64,000 nucleotides of DNA from Pseudoxanthomonas suwonensis. Lineage in GTDB: Bacteria > Pseudomonadota > Gammaproteobacteria > Xanthomonadales > Xanthomonadaceae. The stretch spans positions 1,488,001 through 1,552,000 of the forward strand of contig NZ_CP011144.1 of the NCBI RefSeq assembly GCF_000972865.1. The letters are read 5' to 3'. Both the position numbers and the translations under genes were made by a program. Below are positions 27,333 through 35,086 of this stretch, in pieces. Under the pieces are notes generated by a model, which had not been told where the DNA came from, ran no database searches, and saw only the letters and a program-made list of their open reading frames with translations. Positions within the stretch are counted from its first letter, which is position 1, and every line of letters starts with the position of its first letter.

Positions 27333-27754
27333 ATCGCAGCGAGATCCCGACTGGACTTGGCGCGAATTGGTATTAAAACAAGAAGGGCAATATTGAGTGC
27401 TATGGCGCCAACTGGCGGCAACCCGACGAACAGCCAAACTAGTGCGGCCATTGCAAGCGAAATACTGGCTGGCAAGATAATGAACCACTTACGCAGATCA
27501 TCCTTGATCCAGACCCGATATGCGCCAAAGGCATACAAGGCACCCAAAGCCATACCGATGATCGCATCAAGAAGAAGTTGAGAGCCACCAAGGAGCTGCA
27601 TGGTACCCGCAGCTCCGTTGCTAAATGCTGAAAAGGCGAGAATGCCAAATGTCGCCATCATTACTTTGTAGTCGCGGCTCTCCAGCTGTCGACGACGATT
27701 GCGATAAGCAATCTCTGCCCGACGATCAGGAACTTCAATTACTACATCGGTCAT
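27287..27754 (-). CDS. Small membrane protein in an integron cassette, 155 aa
   Basis: Predicted inner-membrane protein with four hydrophobic segments (around VMMATFGILAFSAF, LLLDAIIGMALGALYAFGAY, WFIILPASISLAMAALVWLF and VGAIALNIALLVLIPI) after a charged N-terminus. Function unknown. The second ATG (27754) is preferred because GGAGGGG lies just before it. The protein ends in NSFKPNPIRGSA; these last 12 residues and the stop are encoded by the attC site, so the tail is a by-product of the recombination site and not a functional domain. AT-rich compared with the chromosome. Confidence 0.75.
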   Translation of the reverse strand: MTDVVIEVPDRRAEIAYRNRRRQLESRDYKVMMATFGILAFSAFSNGAAGTMQLLGGSQLLLDAIIGMALGALYAFGAYRVWIKDDLRKWFIILPASISLAMAALVWLFVGLPPVGAIALNIALLVLIPIRAKSSRDLAAMPSNSFKPNPIRGSA

Positions 27755-27839
27755 TGTCCCCTCCATAATGCCTAACGCCTGAATTAAGCCGTGCCGCGAA
27801 GCGGGTGGCAGTTCCTACGAAAAAGTGGACATCCATTTT

Positions 27840-28646
27840 CTAGCAGCACTGTTCGAACTCGACGGGTGAGCGATATCCCAGCGCCGAATGCAGCCGCTGA
27901 TGGTTGTAGAAACGGATGTAGTCACTGATCGCCATGCGCAGCGACCGGTCACTGTCGAAACTGCCGCGGTGGTACATCTCCGACTTCATCGACTTGTTCC
28001 ATGACTCCATGTGCGCGTTGTCGTTCATCCGCCGCGGCCGGTTGACCGACTGCACCAGTCCAGCGCTCCCCAGTCGGCGCCTGAAGTCACTGGCCATGAA
28101 CTCGATCCCCCGATCACTGTGGAACAGCGTATCGCACGCCGGCGCACGTGTCCGCAGGGCTGCCGCCAGGGCACGACGGGTCAGTGCCGCGGTGCGCTCG
28201 GCTCCCAGCGACCAGCCCAGCAGGCGCCGGGAATACCGGTCCATGACCGTGGCCAGGTAGCGCCACTGGCCACCGACCTTGAGGTAGGTCACATCGCCGA
28301 CACAGACCTGGTCGGGGCGGCTGGACGGCACGTCGTGGGCGCGGCTCGGGACGCTGTCCAGGAACCGGGTCAGTCCGGACCGTCGCCGATACAGCCGCGC
28401 CGAGCACGCGCGCACGCCTTCCTCGCGCATCAGCCGCTCCACGCGCCGGCGTCCCACCTGCTCACCCTGCCGCCGCAGCGCCGCATGCACCCGGGGACTG
28501 CCATAGGTTTCCCGGCTGGCGCCATGCACTTGGCGGATCTTCTCGACCAGCGCCGCGTCCTCGATCGCACGGGCGCTGGCAGGTCGCCGCACCCAAGCGT
28601 AATAGCCGGCGGCACTGACCCCGTAGAGGCGGCACATCGTCCTCAC
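27840..28646 (-). CDS. IS3-family transposase OrfB (DDE domain)
   Basis: Catalytic part of the transposase: HTH_21-like start ([14 protein letters not shown]) then an rve integrase core with the DDE residues in [20 protein letters not shown] and [11 protein letters not shown]. The ORF listed here begins at a GTG overlapping the orfA stop. The real product is more likely an OrfAB fusion made by -1 slippage at the seven A residues (minus strand, 28718-28724) within orfA, because the -1 frame from that point reads [20 protein letters not shown], the usual IS3 junction. The reading frame appears intact. Confidence 0.9.
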   Translation of the reverse strand: MRTMCRLYGVSAAGYYAWVRRPASARAIEDAALVEKIRQVHGASRETYGSPRVHAALRRQGEQVGRRRVERLMREEGVRACSARLYRRRSGLTRFLDSVPSRAHDVPSSRPDQVCVGDVTYLKVGGQWRYLATVMDRYSRRLLGWSLGAERTAALTRRALAAALRTRAPACDTLFHSDRGIEFMASDFRRRLGSAGLVQSVNRPRRMNDNAHMESWNKSMKSEMYHRGSFDSDRSLRMAISDYIRFYNHQRLHSALGYRSPVEFEQCC

Positions 28647-28999
28647 CGGGTACGTTTCCCGGTGGTGCTCGATGAAGGCGAAGATTTGGCCTTTCGATCG
28701 GAAGTGAACGCGATCGCTTTTTTTAAAAGGTCATGTTCGAGCTTCAACTGCTCGTACTGCTTCTTGACCCGCCGCAGCTCCTTGAGCTCGGCGGCTACCG
28801 CCGGATCCACATCCACACCCTTGGCCATGATCTGTCCCTCGCGCACCAGCTTGCGCCAACGAGACAACATGAAAGGATGGATGTAAAGCGACTCGGCGAC
28901 GTCACGGACGGCAACGCCCGGCAGTTGGCTCAAGCGGACAGCAGCCGCCTTGAAGGCATCGCTGTAGTGGTACGTCGTCCTGGGACCGGGCTTTGGCAT
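28643..28999 (-). CDS. IS3-family transposase OrfA
   Basis: 118-aa DNA-binding subunit with a helix-turn-helix ([20 protein letters not shown]) and a C-terminal leucine-rich coiled coil ([20 protein letters not shown]), as in all IS3 OrfA proteins. After the [13 protein letters not shown] segment, which is encoded by the slippery A-run, the frame continues for about 25 residues of no known function, the usual consequence of programmed frameshifting into orfB. Confidence 0.9.
   Translation of the reverse strand: MPKPGPRTTYHYSDAFKAAAVRLSQLPGVAVRDVAESLYIHPFMLSRWRKLVREGQIMAKGVDVDPAVAAELKELRRVKKQYEQLKLEHDLLKKAIAFTSDRKAKSSPSSSTTGKRTR
28716..28726 (-). promoter_or_regulatory. Programmed -1 frameshift site of the IS3 element
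   Basis: A run of seven A residues on the minus strand (A-AAA-AAG type heptamer with the following G) lies within the LLKKAIA codons of orfA. A -1 shift joins the OrfA leucine-zipper end to the OrfB sequence [19 protein letters not shown]. No downstream stimulatory hairpin was checked. Confidence 0.75.
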
Positions 29000-29085
29000 G
29001 GGAACACTCCTGAGGTTAGGTCAGGGTGTCCACTGGACCGAAGGAACTACCGCGTCGGCTTGAATGAATTGTTAGGTGCCGCAGG

Positions 29086-30161
29086 TTAACAAGGTAAGTG
29101 CAACACCTGCGCCGCCCATGGATGGAGAGGTGAGCTGGCAGACTGGAGGGGATCACTCGGCCAAGAGACGATCCCTCATGTACAGCCAGCTCACCGAGCC
29201 GGAACGATACACCTTGGGCGTCCTGAATCGACAGGGCCTGTCACGGCGCTCGATCGCCCGGATCCTGGGAAGGAGCCCCAGCACAATCAGTCGCGAGATT
29301 CGCCGCAATGCCTGTCACGCCACCGATGGTGCCTACCGGCCCAGCAAGGCCCAGGAGCGCACCAATGGCCGCCGCCGACGGTCGCGTCGCGTGCGCCACC
29401 ATGGCGAGGCCGTCTACGAAGCCATCGAGTACCTGCTCCAGCACGAGCAGTGGAGTCCCGAGCAGATCGCCCACTGGCTCGTGCTCAATGACGTGGCCCG
29501 GATCAGCCACATGACTATCTATCGGCACGTATGCCAGGACACCCGGTGCGGAGGCGTGCTGCGATCGTCCCTGCGCCAGGGAGGCAAACGACGTCGCAAA
29601 CGTGCCATCGGGCCCGAGAAGCGCGGGCGGCTGCAGGGTAAGCCCATGATCGACACCCGACCAGAAGTGGTCGAGACCAGACTTGAACCCGGCCACTGGG
29701 AAGGCGACACCGTCATCGGCACCGTCGACGAACGCGACTGCCTGCTCACGCTGGTGGAGCGCAGTTCCGGAATAGCCCTGGTCGCCAAGCTCCCTCATCG
29801 CACCGTCACTGCCGTGAACCGCGCCACGCTGAAACTCATCCGCGACAGCGGCATGCCTTTCAAGACCATTACCTGGGACAACGGCACCGAGTTCCATGGC
29901 TACAAAGCACTGGAAGACGCCACCGGAGTACGCTGCTACTTCGCCTACCCGCACCGCCCATGGCAGCGTGGCAGTAACGAGAACTTCAATGGTTTGCTTC
30001 GGCAGTACTTCCCAAAACGACGCAGCCTCGCACGACTACGGCAACACCACTGCGACCTCATCGCTCACAAGCTCAATTCCCGACCGAGGAAGCGCCATGG
30101 CTACAAAACGCCCATCGAACGAATCAAAGAGCTATGCGGGTCGTTGCACTTCGAGTGTTAA
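29086..30161 (+). mobile_element. IS30-family insertion sequence (about 1.08 kb)
   Basis: It is bounded by imperfect inverted repeats: TTAACAAGGTAAGTGCAAC at the left end and GTTGCACTTCGAGTGTTAA at the right end. It contains one transposase gene on the plus strand whose stop codon lies in the right repeat, as is common in IS30. It was inserted between the 128-aa cassette gene and its attC. No clear target duplication was seen. Confidence 0.88.
29178..30161 (+). CDS. IS30-family transposase, 327 aa
   Basis: DDE transposase. The N-terminal helix-turn-helix reads SRRSIARILGRSPSTISREI, followed by the IS30 catalytic core with Asp in GHWEGDTVIGT, Asp in TWDNGTEF and Glu in the WQRGSNENFNG motif, then YFPKRRSL. 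Length matches family members. The ATG at 29178 (MYSQLTEPERY) is the family start; a longer frame reaches back into the attC. No frameshift seen, so it may be active. Confidence 0.92.
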   Translation: MYSQLTEPERYTLGVLNRQGLSRRSIARILGRSPSTISREIRRNACHATDGAYRPSKAQERTNGRRRRSRRVRHHGEAVYEAIEYLLQHEQWSPEQIAHWLVLNDVARISHMTIYRHVCQDTRCGGVLRSSLRQGGKRRRKRAIGPEKRGRLQGKPMIDTRPEVVETRLEPGHWEGDTVIGTVDERDCLLTLVERSSGIALVAKLPHRTVTAVNRATLKLIRDSGMPFKTITWDNGTEFHGYKALEDATGVRCYFAYPHRPWQRGSNENFNGLLRQYFPKRRSLARLRQHHCDLIAHKLNSRPRKRHGYKTPIERIKELCGSLHFEC

Positions 30162-30171
30162 TTCACCTGCG

Positions 30172-30558
30172 CTATGGCTGACTGAAATGTGCGGCATAAA
30201 AAACACCAGCTTCCTCCCAGGAATCCTCGAATGCATCTAGAACATGGCCGAGACGTTGAATGCGATTCCAGTCATTTGAGACGACTGCATCCCGGGACAT
30301 TGACTCAAATTGTGCCTTGAGTTCAGGCCAGCGCAAGGCATGCACACAGAACTGGATAAACCACTCGTCACAGGCATCGGGCGTGTCGATGCCGCGCAGG
30401 AATGCCAAAGCAAAGGCCGGCCGCTCCTCTGGATAAGCCGATATCAGCTTTAGAGCGGCTTGGCCGAAAGGGACCACATCTGGTGCGTTGAAGGTAATCG
30501 CGAGGTGTGCGGTCGCAGCCTTAGAGATTTCCTGGAACTGCTCAACGGGTGAGGACAT
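30172..30558 (-). CDS. Unknown cassette protein, 128 aa
   Basis: Soluble, mostly helical-looking protein (EISKAATAHLAI, AALKLISAYPEERPAFALAF, DEWFIQFCVHALRWPELKAQ, VLDAFEDSWEEAGVFYAAHF) without known motifs. The pattern of short amphipathic helices could suit an immunity-like or HEAT-type fold, but that is a guess. It starts 16 bp inside the cassette. Its own attC is now about 1.1 kb away because an IS30 element lies 10 bp after the stop and an IS3 element splits the attC. The coding frame is intact. Confidence 0.68.
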   Translation of the reverse strand: MSSPVEQFQEISKAATAHLAITFNAPDVVPFGQAALKLISAYPEERPAFALAFLRGIDTPDACDEWFIQFCVHALRWPELKAQFESMSRDAVVSNDWNRIQRLGHVLDAFEDSWEEAGVFYAAHFSQP

Positions 30559-30567
30559 TTAGTGAGC

Positions 30568-30627
30568 GCCTAACGCTTGAGTTAAGCCGCGCCACGAAGT
30601 GGCGTCGGCTTGAACGAATGGTTAGAA
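30568..30627 (-). other. attC site 6
   Basis: Minus-strand reading: TTCTAAC R'' box, CATTCGTTCAAGCCGACGCC, loop TTCGTGGCGCGG, CTTAACTCAAGC arm and GTTAGGC R' box. The internal stem GCCAC/GTGGC is intact. It closes the cassette of the 146-aa membrane protein. Confidence 0.93.
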
Positions 30628-30628
30628 C

Positions 30629-31069
30629 TCACAGCGCGGACCATAACGCTGCGAGCACTGCGACAGTGTCACGCCAAAGAAGGGCAATTGAAAGAAGACC
30701 AACGACAAGAGGCCCTGCATAGGCGAAGAGCGAGAACGGCAAGAAGAAGGCAGAAACAATTCTTCTTGCCTTATCCGCATCATTCGGATTCTTAAGGCGC
30801 TCTAGTTGCGCTGGATCAGACACGAAGTAGTCAGCCGCTTCCGCTCGCGAGACGACGAGGGCCGCATAGGCGTAGATCAGCGCAAGACCAATGAGACCGG
30901 GAATCAATCGAGAGGATTCCGGGTCAAAGGTGACGCCCAGCACCTCCAGCTTGCTCAAATCAATGTTGAGCAGCTTGGTTAGGATGCCTAGCGCGGATAA
31001 AAAAAGCACGGATCTACCGATCTCGTAGTACTTCTCAGCGAGAATGTGCTTGGTCTGCGACGAGAGCAT
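30629..31069 (-). CDS. Membrane protein in an integron cassette, 146 aa
   Basis: Predicted inner-membrane protein: hydrophobic segments SVLFLSALGILTKLL (~20-35), LIPGLIGLALIYAYAALVV (~55-73) and a long C-terminal pair in FFLPFSLFAYAGPLVVGLLSIALLW (~107-131), with a charged loop (AADYFVSDPAQLERLKNPND) between. No recognised family. The TGA stop is 3 bp before the attC R'' box, and the ATG is 15 bp after the preceding attC boundary. Low GC. Confidence 0.72.
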   Translation of the reverse strand: MLSSQTKHILAEKYYEIGRSVLFLSALGILTKLLNIDLSKLEVLGVTFDPESSRLIPGLIGLALIYAYAALVVSRAEAADYFVSDPAQLERLKNPNDADKARRIVSAFFLPFSLFAYAGPLVVGLLSIALLWRDTVAVLAALWSAL

Positions 31070-31077
31070 CTTGTGAG

Positions 31078-31137
31078 TTCTAACGCTTGAGTTAAGCCGA
31101 CCCGCGAAGCGGGTTCGGCTTGAATGAATTGTTAGGT
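31078..31137 (-). other. attC site 7 (proximal)
   Basis: Minus-strand reading: CACCTAAC R'' box, AATTCATTCAAGCCGAACCC, loop GCTTCGC, GGGTCGGCTTAACTCAAGC and GTTAGAA R' box. It closes the first cassette of the array; that cassette's stop codon (TAA) is part of the R'' box. Confidence 0.94.
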
Positions 31138-31428
31138 GCCATCCTCTGCCCGGACTGAAGAGCGCGCACCAAAAAGCAAGCTAAAGATGCCACCAAGAAG
31201 AACACCAAAGCCGATCCCCATGCTGCCAATAACCCTAGAAGATGACGGCATGTCGAAGCCTCGAATTGCAGCAACGTGAATGGCAAATGGGACTGCAAGC
31301 AGCACAACTCCCAATATGCTTGCAACCATCGCAGCTTGGCGCTGCCTCAAACCCAGACATACCCAAGCGGTACCCGCACAGAAGGCCGCTGCACAAATCG
31401 CTAACCATAACCACTGGATGCTGGACAT
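31132..31428 (-). CDS. Small membrane protein in the first integron cassette, 98 aa
   Basis: Three predicted transmembrane helices (LWLAICAAAFCAGTAWVCLG, VASILGVVLLAVPFAIHVAA, IGSMGIGFGVLLGGIFSLLF) make this an inner-membrane protein of unknown function. The ATG at 31428 lies two codon lengths after the cassette boundary GTTAGGTGCC, so there is no ribosome-binding site. It may be translated without a leader if transcription begins at the junction, or through coupling. Its TAA stop lies in the attC. A longer frame reaches upstream across the boundary and is not favoured. Confidence 0.7.
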   Translation of the reverse strand: MSSIQWLWLAICAAAFCAGTAWVCLGLRQRQAAMVASILGVVLLAVPFAIHVAAIRGFDMPSSSRVIGSMGIGFGVLLGGIFSLLFGARSSVRAEDGT

Positions 31429-31431
31429 GGC

Positions 31432-31438
31432 ACCTAAC
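31432..31438 (-). other. Proximal recombination boundary of the cassette array
   Basis: GTTAGGT (minus strand) followed by GCCATG is the same junction sequence seen after attC 2, 5 and 7. No attC arm lies upstream of it, so this marks where the first cassette joined an attI or a secondary site. No integrase gene adjoins it. Confidence 0.65.
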
Positions 31439-31440
31439 TC

Positions 31441-31668
31441 TAAGTAGATCCCGTTTCCGGGGATATGCCCCGGATGTTCAGATGGTGCCGTAGACGTGTC
31501 AAGAAGGGACGCCACTGCCCTATCAATGGCTTGGCACTCCCATCGGCCGAACCGGTATCACCGGGTTCATCGAACCGGTATCACCGGGTTCATCGGCATT
31601 TATTCCACTTGGGAGGGGATATCTTTTATGACCCCGGGAACGAGGCGATATCCGGATATTCCCGCAAC
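31441..31668. other. Gap between alr and the cassette array with hairpins and a tandem repeat
   Basis: 228 bp without a gene. A perfect hairpin CCGGGG-ATATG-CCCCGG is at 31457-31473. Two adjacent copies of a 23-bp unit beginning GAACCGGTATCACCGG occupy 31549-31594, each able to form a small hairpin. No integrase or clear attI was recognised, and no T-run that would make a terminator for alr. Confidence 0.6.
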
Positions 31669-32739
<1,071 letters not shown>

Positions 32740-32804
32740 GGAGTGGCGGGAAATCCGGTCAGGCGTGGCGGGTATACGTGCTTGGGCGTCCGACGGCGCC
32801 GCGG

Positions 32805-32841
32805 AAAGTCGCTGGGTCCCCGCCTGCGCGGGGATGACGTT
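32805..32841. repeat. Solo arm of the GGGGACCCAG repeat family
   Basis: A 37-bp copy (aaagtcgctgggtcccc followed by gcctgcgcgggga) forming a CCCCGC-CTGC-GCGGGG hairpin, in the dadA-alr gap. It matches the right arm of the inverted repeat at 39.9 kb. Confidence 0.75.
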
Positions 32842-32888
32842 GGTTGGTTGATTGTCGTCGCTGCGGCGGTGGGTTGCCGCCGCAGCGG

Positions 32889-34196
32889 TCAGCCGATTGT
32901 CGCCGGAATCGCCTCGCCGGCGCCGTCCTCGGCGGGGCCGCGGCCATAGCGCGAGATGTCCAGGCCGTCGCGGCTGATCTGGGTCGGGCGGTGGGCGATG
33001 ACGTCGGCCAGGTAGCGGCCCGAGCCGCAGGCCATGGTCCAGCCCAGGGTGCCGTGGCCGGTGTTGAGGAACAGGTTGCGCAGTGCGGTGGCGCCGACCA
33101 CCGGGGTGCCGTCCGGGGTGGCCGGGCGCAGGCCGGTCCAGAATTCGGCGCGGGCCAGGTCGCCGCCCTTCGGGTACAGGTCGCCGACCACCTTCTCCAG
33201 GGTGGCGCGGCGGCGCGGGTCCAGCGACAGGTCGAACCCGGACACCTCGGCCATGCCGCCGACGCGGATGCGGCGGTCGAAGCGGGTGATGGCGATCTTG
33301 TAGGTCTCGTCCAGCACGGTGGACGCCGGCGCCATCGAGGCGTCGATGATCGGGATGGTCAGCGAGTAGCCCTTGAGCGGGTACACCGGCAGGCGGATGC
33401 CCAGCGGCTTGAGCAGCGTCGGCGACCAGCTGCCCAGCGCCAGCACGTAGCGGTCGGCGGTTTCGAGCCTGCCGTCGATGCGCACGCCGGTGACGCGCTC
33501 ACCGTCGGACTCGATCGCCTCGATCCGGGCGCCATAGCGGAACTCCACCCCGCGCATCTTCGCCAGCGCGGCCAGGCGCTCGCAGAACAGCTGGCAGTCG
33601 CCGGTCTGGTCGCCGGGCAGGCGCAGTCCGCCGACCAGCTTGTCGGCGGCGGCGGCCAGCGCCGGTTCGACCCGGGCCACGCCGGCGCGGTCGAGCACCT
33701 CGTAGGGCACGCCGGCCTCGTCCAGCACGGCGATGTCGCGCGCGGCGGCGTCGAGCTGGGCCTGGGTGCGGAACAGCTGGGTGGTGCCCAGGCGCCGGCC
33801 TTCGTAGGTCAGGCCGGTGTCGGCTCGCAGTTCGTCCAGGCAGTCGCGGCTGTACTCGGCCAGGCGGACCATGCGCTCCTTGTTCACCGCGTAGCGCCCG
33901 GCGGTGCAGTTGCGCAGCATCTGCGCCAGCCACAGGTACTGGTCCGGATCGAGCGTGGGCTTGATCGCCAGCGGCGCGTGCTTCTGGAACAGCCACTTGA
34001 TCGCCTTCAGCGGCACGCCCGGGGCGGCCCACGGCGAGGCGTAGCCCGGCGAGATCTGGCCGGCGTTGGCATAGCTGGTCGCCCGCGCCGGACCCGGCTC
34101 GCGGTCGACCACGGTCACCTCGAACCCGGCCTGCGCCAGGTACCACGCGCTGGTCACCCCGATCACGCCACCGCCCAGAACCAGAACCCGCTGCAT
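32889..34196 (-). CDS. dadA: D-amino acid dehydrogenase small subunit, 435 aa
   Basis: FAD-dependent membrane-associated enzyme that oxidises D-alanine (and other D-amino acids) to the oxo acid and ammonia, passing electrons to the respiratory chain. The dinucleotide motif [13 protein letters not shown] is at residues 4-16. Family signatures [35 protein letters not shown] and the C-terminal [18 protein letters not shown] are present. The ATG at 34196 (MQRVLVLGG) is the normal start. It is divergent from an Lrp-type regulator, which in related bacteria activates dadA in response to alanine. Confidence 0.96.
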   Translation of the reverse strand: MQRVLVLGGGVIGVTSAWYLAQAGFEVTVVDREPGPARATSYANAGQISPGYASPWAAPGVPLKAIKWLFQKHAPLAIKPTLDPDQYLWLAQMLRNCTAGRYAVNKERMVRLAEYSRDCLDELRADTGLTYEGRRLGTTQLFRTQAQLDAAARDIAVLDEAGVPYEVLDRAGVARVEPALAAAADKLVGGLRLPGDQTGDCQLFCERLAALAKMRGVEFRYGARIEAIESDGERVTGVRIDGRLETADRYVLALGSWSPTLLKPLGIRLPVYPLKGYSLTIPIIDASMAPASTVLDETYKIAITRFDRRIRVGGMAEVSGFDLSLDPRRRATLEKVVGDLYPKGGDLARAEFWTGLRPATPDGTPVVGATALRNLFLNTGHGTLGWTMACGSGRYLADVIAHRPTQISRDGLDISRYGRGPAEDGAGEAIPATIG

Positions 34197-34353
34197 CGCC
34201 CGAACCCTCGATTTAGGTGCTTCCACTGCCTGAACAGGGAAGATGCCGACAAGGCGCGCAGTATATTGACGAATATCCGGTTGTTTTTTCTGATTTATTG
34301 GCGTGTTAAGGTGGAATCGCCTTAACAATCAGGCTCCGACGGAGGTTTTTTTC
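34197..34353. promoter_or_regulatory. AT-rich divergent promoter region of dadA and the lrp-like gene
   Basis: This stretch is far more AT-rich than its surroundings. For the plus strand, TTGTTT (34281-34286) and TGTTAA (34304-34309) are 17 bases apart. A dyad TATTGACGAATA at 34264-34275 is a candidate Lrp-family binding site between the two promoters. GGAGG at 34341-34345 is the ribosome-binding site of the regulator. Confidence 0.55.
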
Positions 34354-34857
34354 ATGGCCGACCGCCCCGCCCGTTCCCGGACCGAGCGCAACCGCGACCT
34401 GGACCGGATCGACCGTCACATCCTGCGGATCCTCCAGCAGGAAGGCCGGATCTCCTTCACCGAACTGGGCGAGCGCGTCGGCCTGTCGACCACGCCCTGC
34501 ACCGAGCGCGTGCGCCGGCTGGAGCGCGACGGGGTGATCGAGGGCTACCACGCGCAGCTCAATCCGCAGGCGCTCAAGGCCGGGTTGCTGGTGTTCGTGC
34601 AGATCAGCCTGTCGTACAAGTCCGGCGACATCTTCGAGGAGTTCCGCCGCGCGGCGCTGAGGCTGCCCAACGTGCTGGAGTGCCACCTGATGTCGGGCGA
34701 CTTCGACTACCTGATCAAGGCGCGCATCTCGGAGATGGCGTCCTACCGCAAGCTGCTGGGCAGCAGCCTGCTGACCCTGCCGCACGTGCGCGAGTCCAAG
34801 AGCTACATCGTGATGGAAGAGGTGAAGGAGACGCTGGCGCTGGCGATTCCGGATTGA
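34354..34857 (+). CDS. Lrp/AsnC family transcriptional regulator, 167 aa
   Basis: DNA-binding regulator with an N-terminal winged helix (LDRIDRHILRILQQEGRISF, LGERVGLSTTPCTERVRRLE) and a C-terminal RAM ligand-binding domain (~80-155; VFVQISLSYKSG, LECHLMSGDFDYLIKARI). It is closer to Lrp than AsnC in the SGDFDYL motif. Divergence from dadA-alr makes it the probable alanine/leucine-responsive activator of that pathway. The ATG at 34354 has GGAGG eight bases upstream. Confidence 0.92.
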   Translation: MADRPARSRTERNRDLDRIDRHILRILQQEGRISFTELGERVGLSTTPCTERVRRLERDGVIEGYHAQLNPQALKAGLLVFVQISLSYKSGDIFEEFRRAALRLPNVLECHLMSGDFDYLIKARISEMASYRKLLGSSLLTLPHVRESKSYIVMEEVKETLALAIPD

Positions 34858-34872
34858 CCGCGCCGCGGCGGT

Positions 34873-34972
34873 TTGTAGGAGCTGACTTCAGTCGGCGACA
34901 GGGGCGTCGGAACCATGAAGGCGTCGCCTGTGCCGACGGCGTCGTGTCGCCGACTGAAGTCAGCTCCTACAG
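34873..34972. repeat. Single REP/BIME-like unit
   Basis: A 100-bp palindrome with both ends of the GCTGAC-TTCA-GTCGGC arm type (starting TTGTAGGAGC and ending GCTCCTACAG). It lies 16 bp after the stop of the lrp-like gene. Confidence 0.88.
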
Positions 34973-35026
34973 AAAGCAAAAAAAGCAAGAAAGCAGGGAA
35001 GCAGGCGCGGGGGCGGGGGCGGAGTG

Positions 35027-35056
35027 CGAAAAATGCATCGGCGGCCGAAGCCGCCT
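35027..35056 (-). terminator. Rho-independent terminator of prc
   Basis: On the minus strand, GGCGGC-TTCG-GCCGCC forms a strong hairpin, followed after GATGCA by TTTTT, 31 bp past the prc stop. The T-run is a little far from the stem, but the position and structure fit a terminator. Confidence 0.65.
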
Positions 35057-35086
35057 ATGCCCTTCCTTGCGGATCCCCGCTTTTCC

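Larger units (their letters stand above)
27806..29050 (-). mobile_element. IS3-family insertion sequence (about 1.24 kb)
   Basis: The element has two overlapping frames for orfA and orfB on the minus strand. Its imperfect terminal inverted repeats read AGTTCCTACGAAAAAGTGGA on the left (from 27810) and, read inward, AGTTCCTTCGGTCCAGTGGA on the right (ending 29048). Exact ends and target duplication could not be fixed to the base; GCG next to both ends is a possible 3-bp duplication. It is inserted in the central spacer of an attC. Confidence 0.9.
27770..29078 (-). other. attC site 5, split by an IS3-family insertion
   Basis: The two halves of one attC flank the IS. On the plus strand, 27770-27805 reads GCCTAACGCCTGAATTAAGC and on to gcgaagcgg; 29051-29078 reads CGCGTCGGCTTGAATGAATT and then GTTAGGTG. 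Joined, they make a normal site with complementary arms. The site belonged to the cassette of the 128-aa unknown protein. In its present form it cannot fold as one hairpin. Confidence 0.85.

Noticed and set aside
29086..30161. Idea that IS30 and IS3 together form a composite transposon carrying cassette genes
   Set aside because: The two elements belong to different families, lie next to each other and enclose no gene between them.
25315..31138. Plus-strand frames starting MNELLG in the cassette region
   Set aside because: The start is the attC sequence TTGAATGAATTGTTAGG itself; no homology follows and the cassette genes are on the other strand.
31092..31325. 77-codon frame ending in NSFKPNPLRGSA
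   Set aside because: It overlaps the 98-aa membrane protein in another frame; the ending comes from attC 7, and the 98-aa frame has the better start position and membrane helices.
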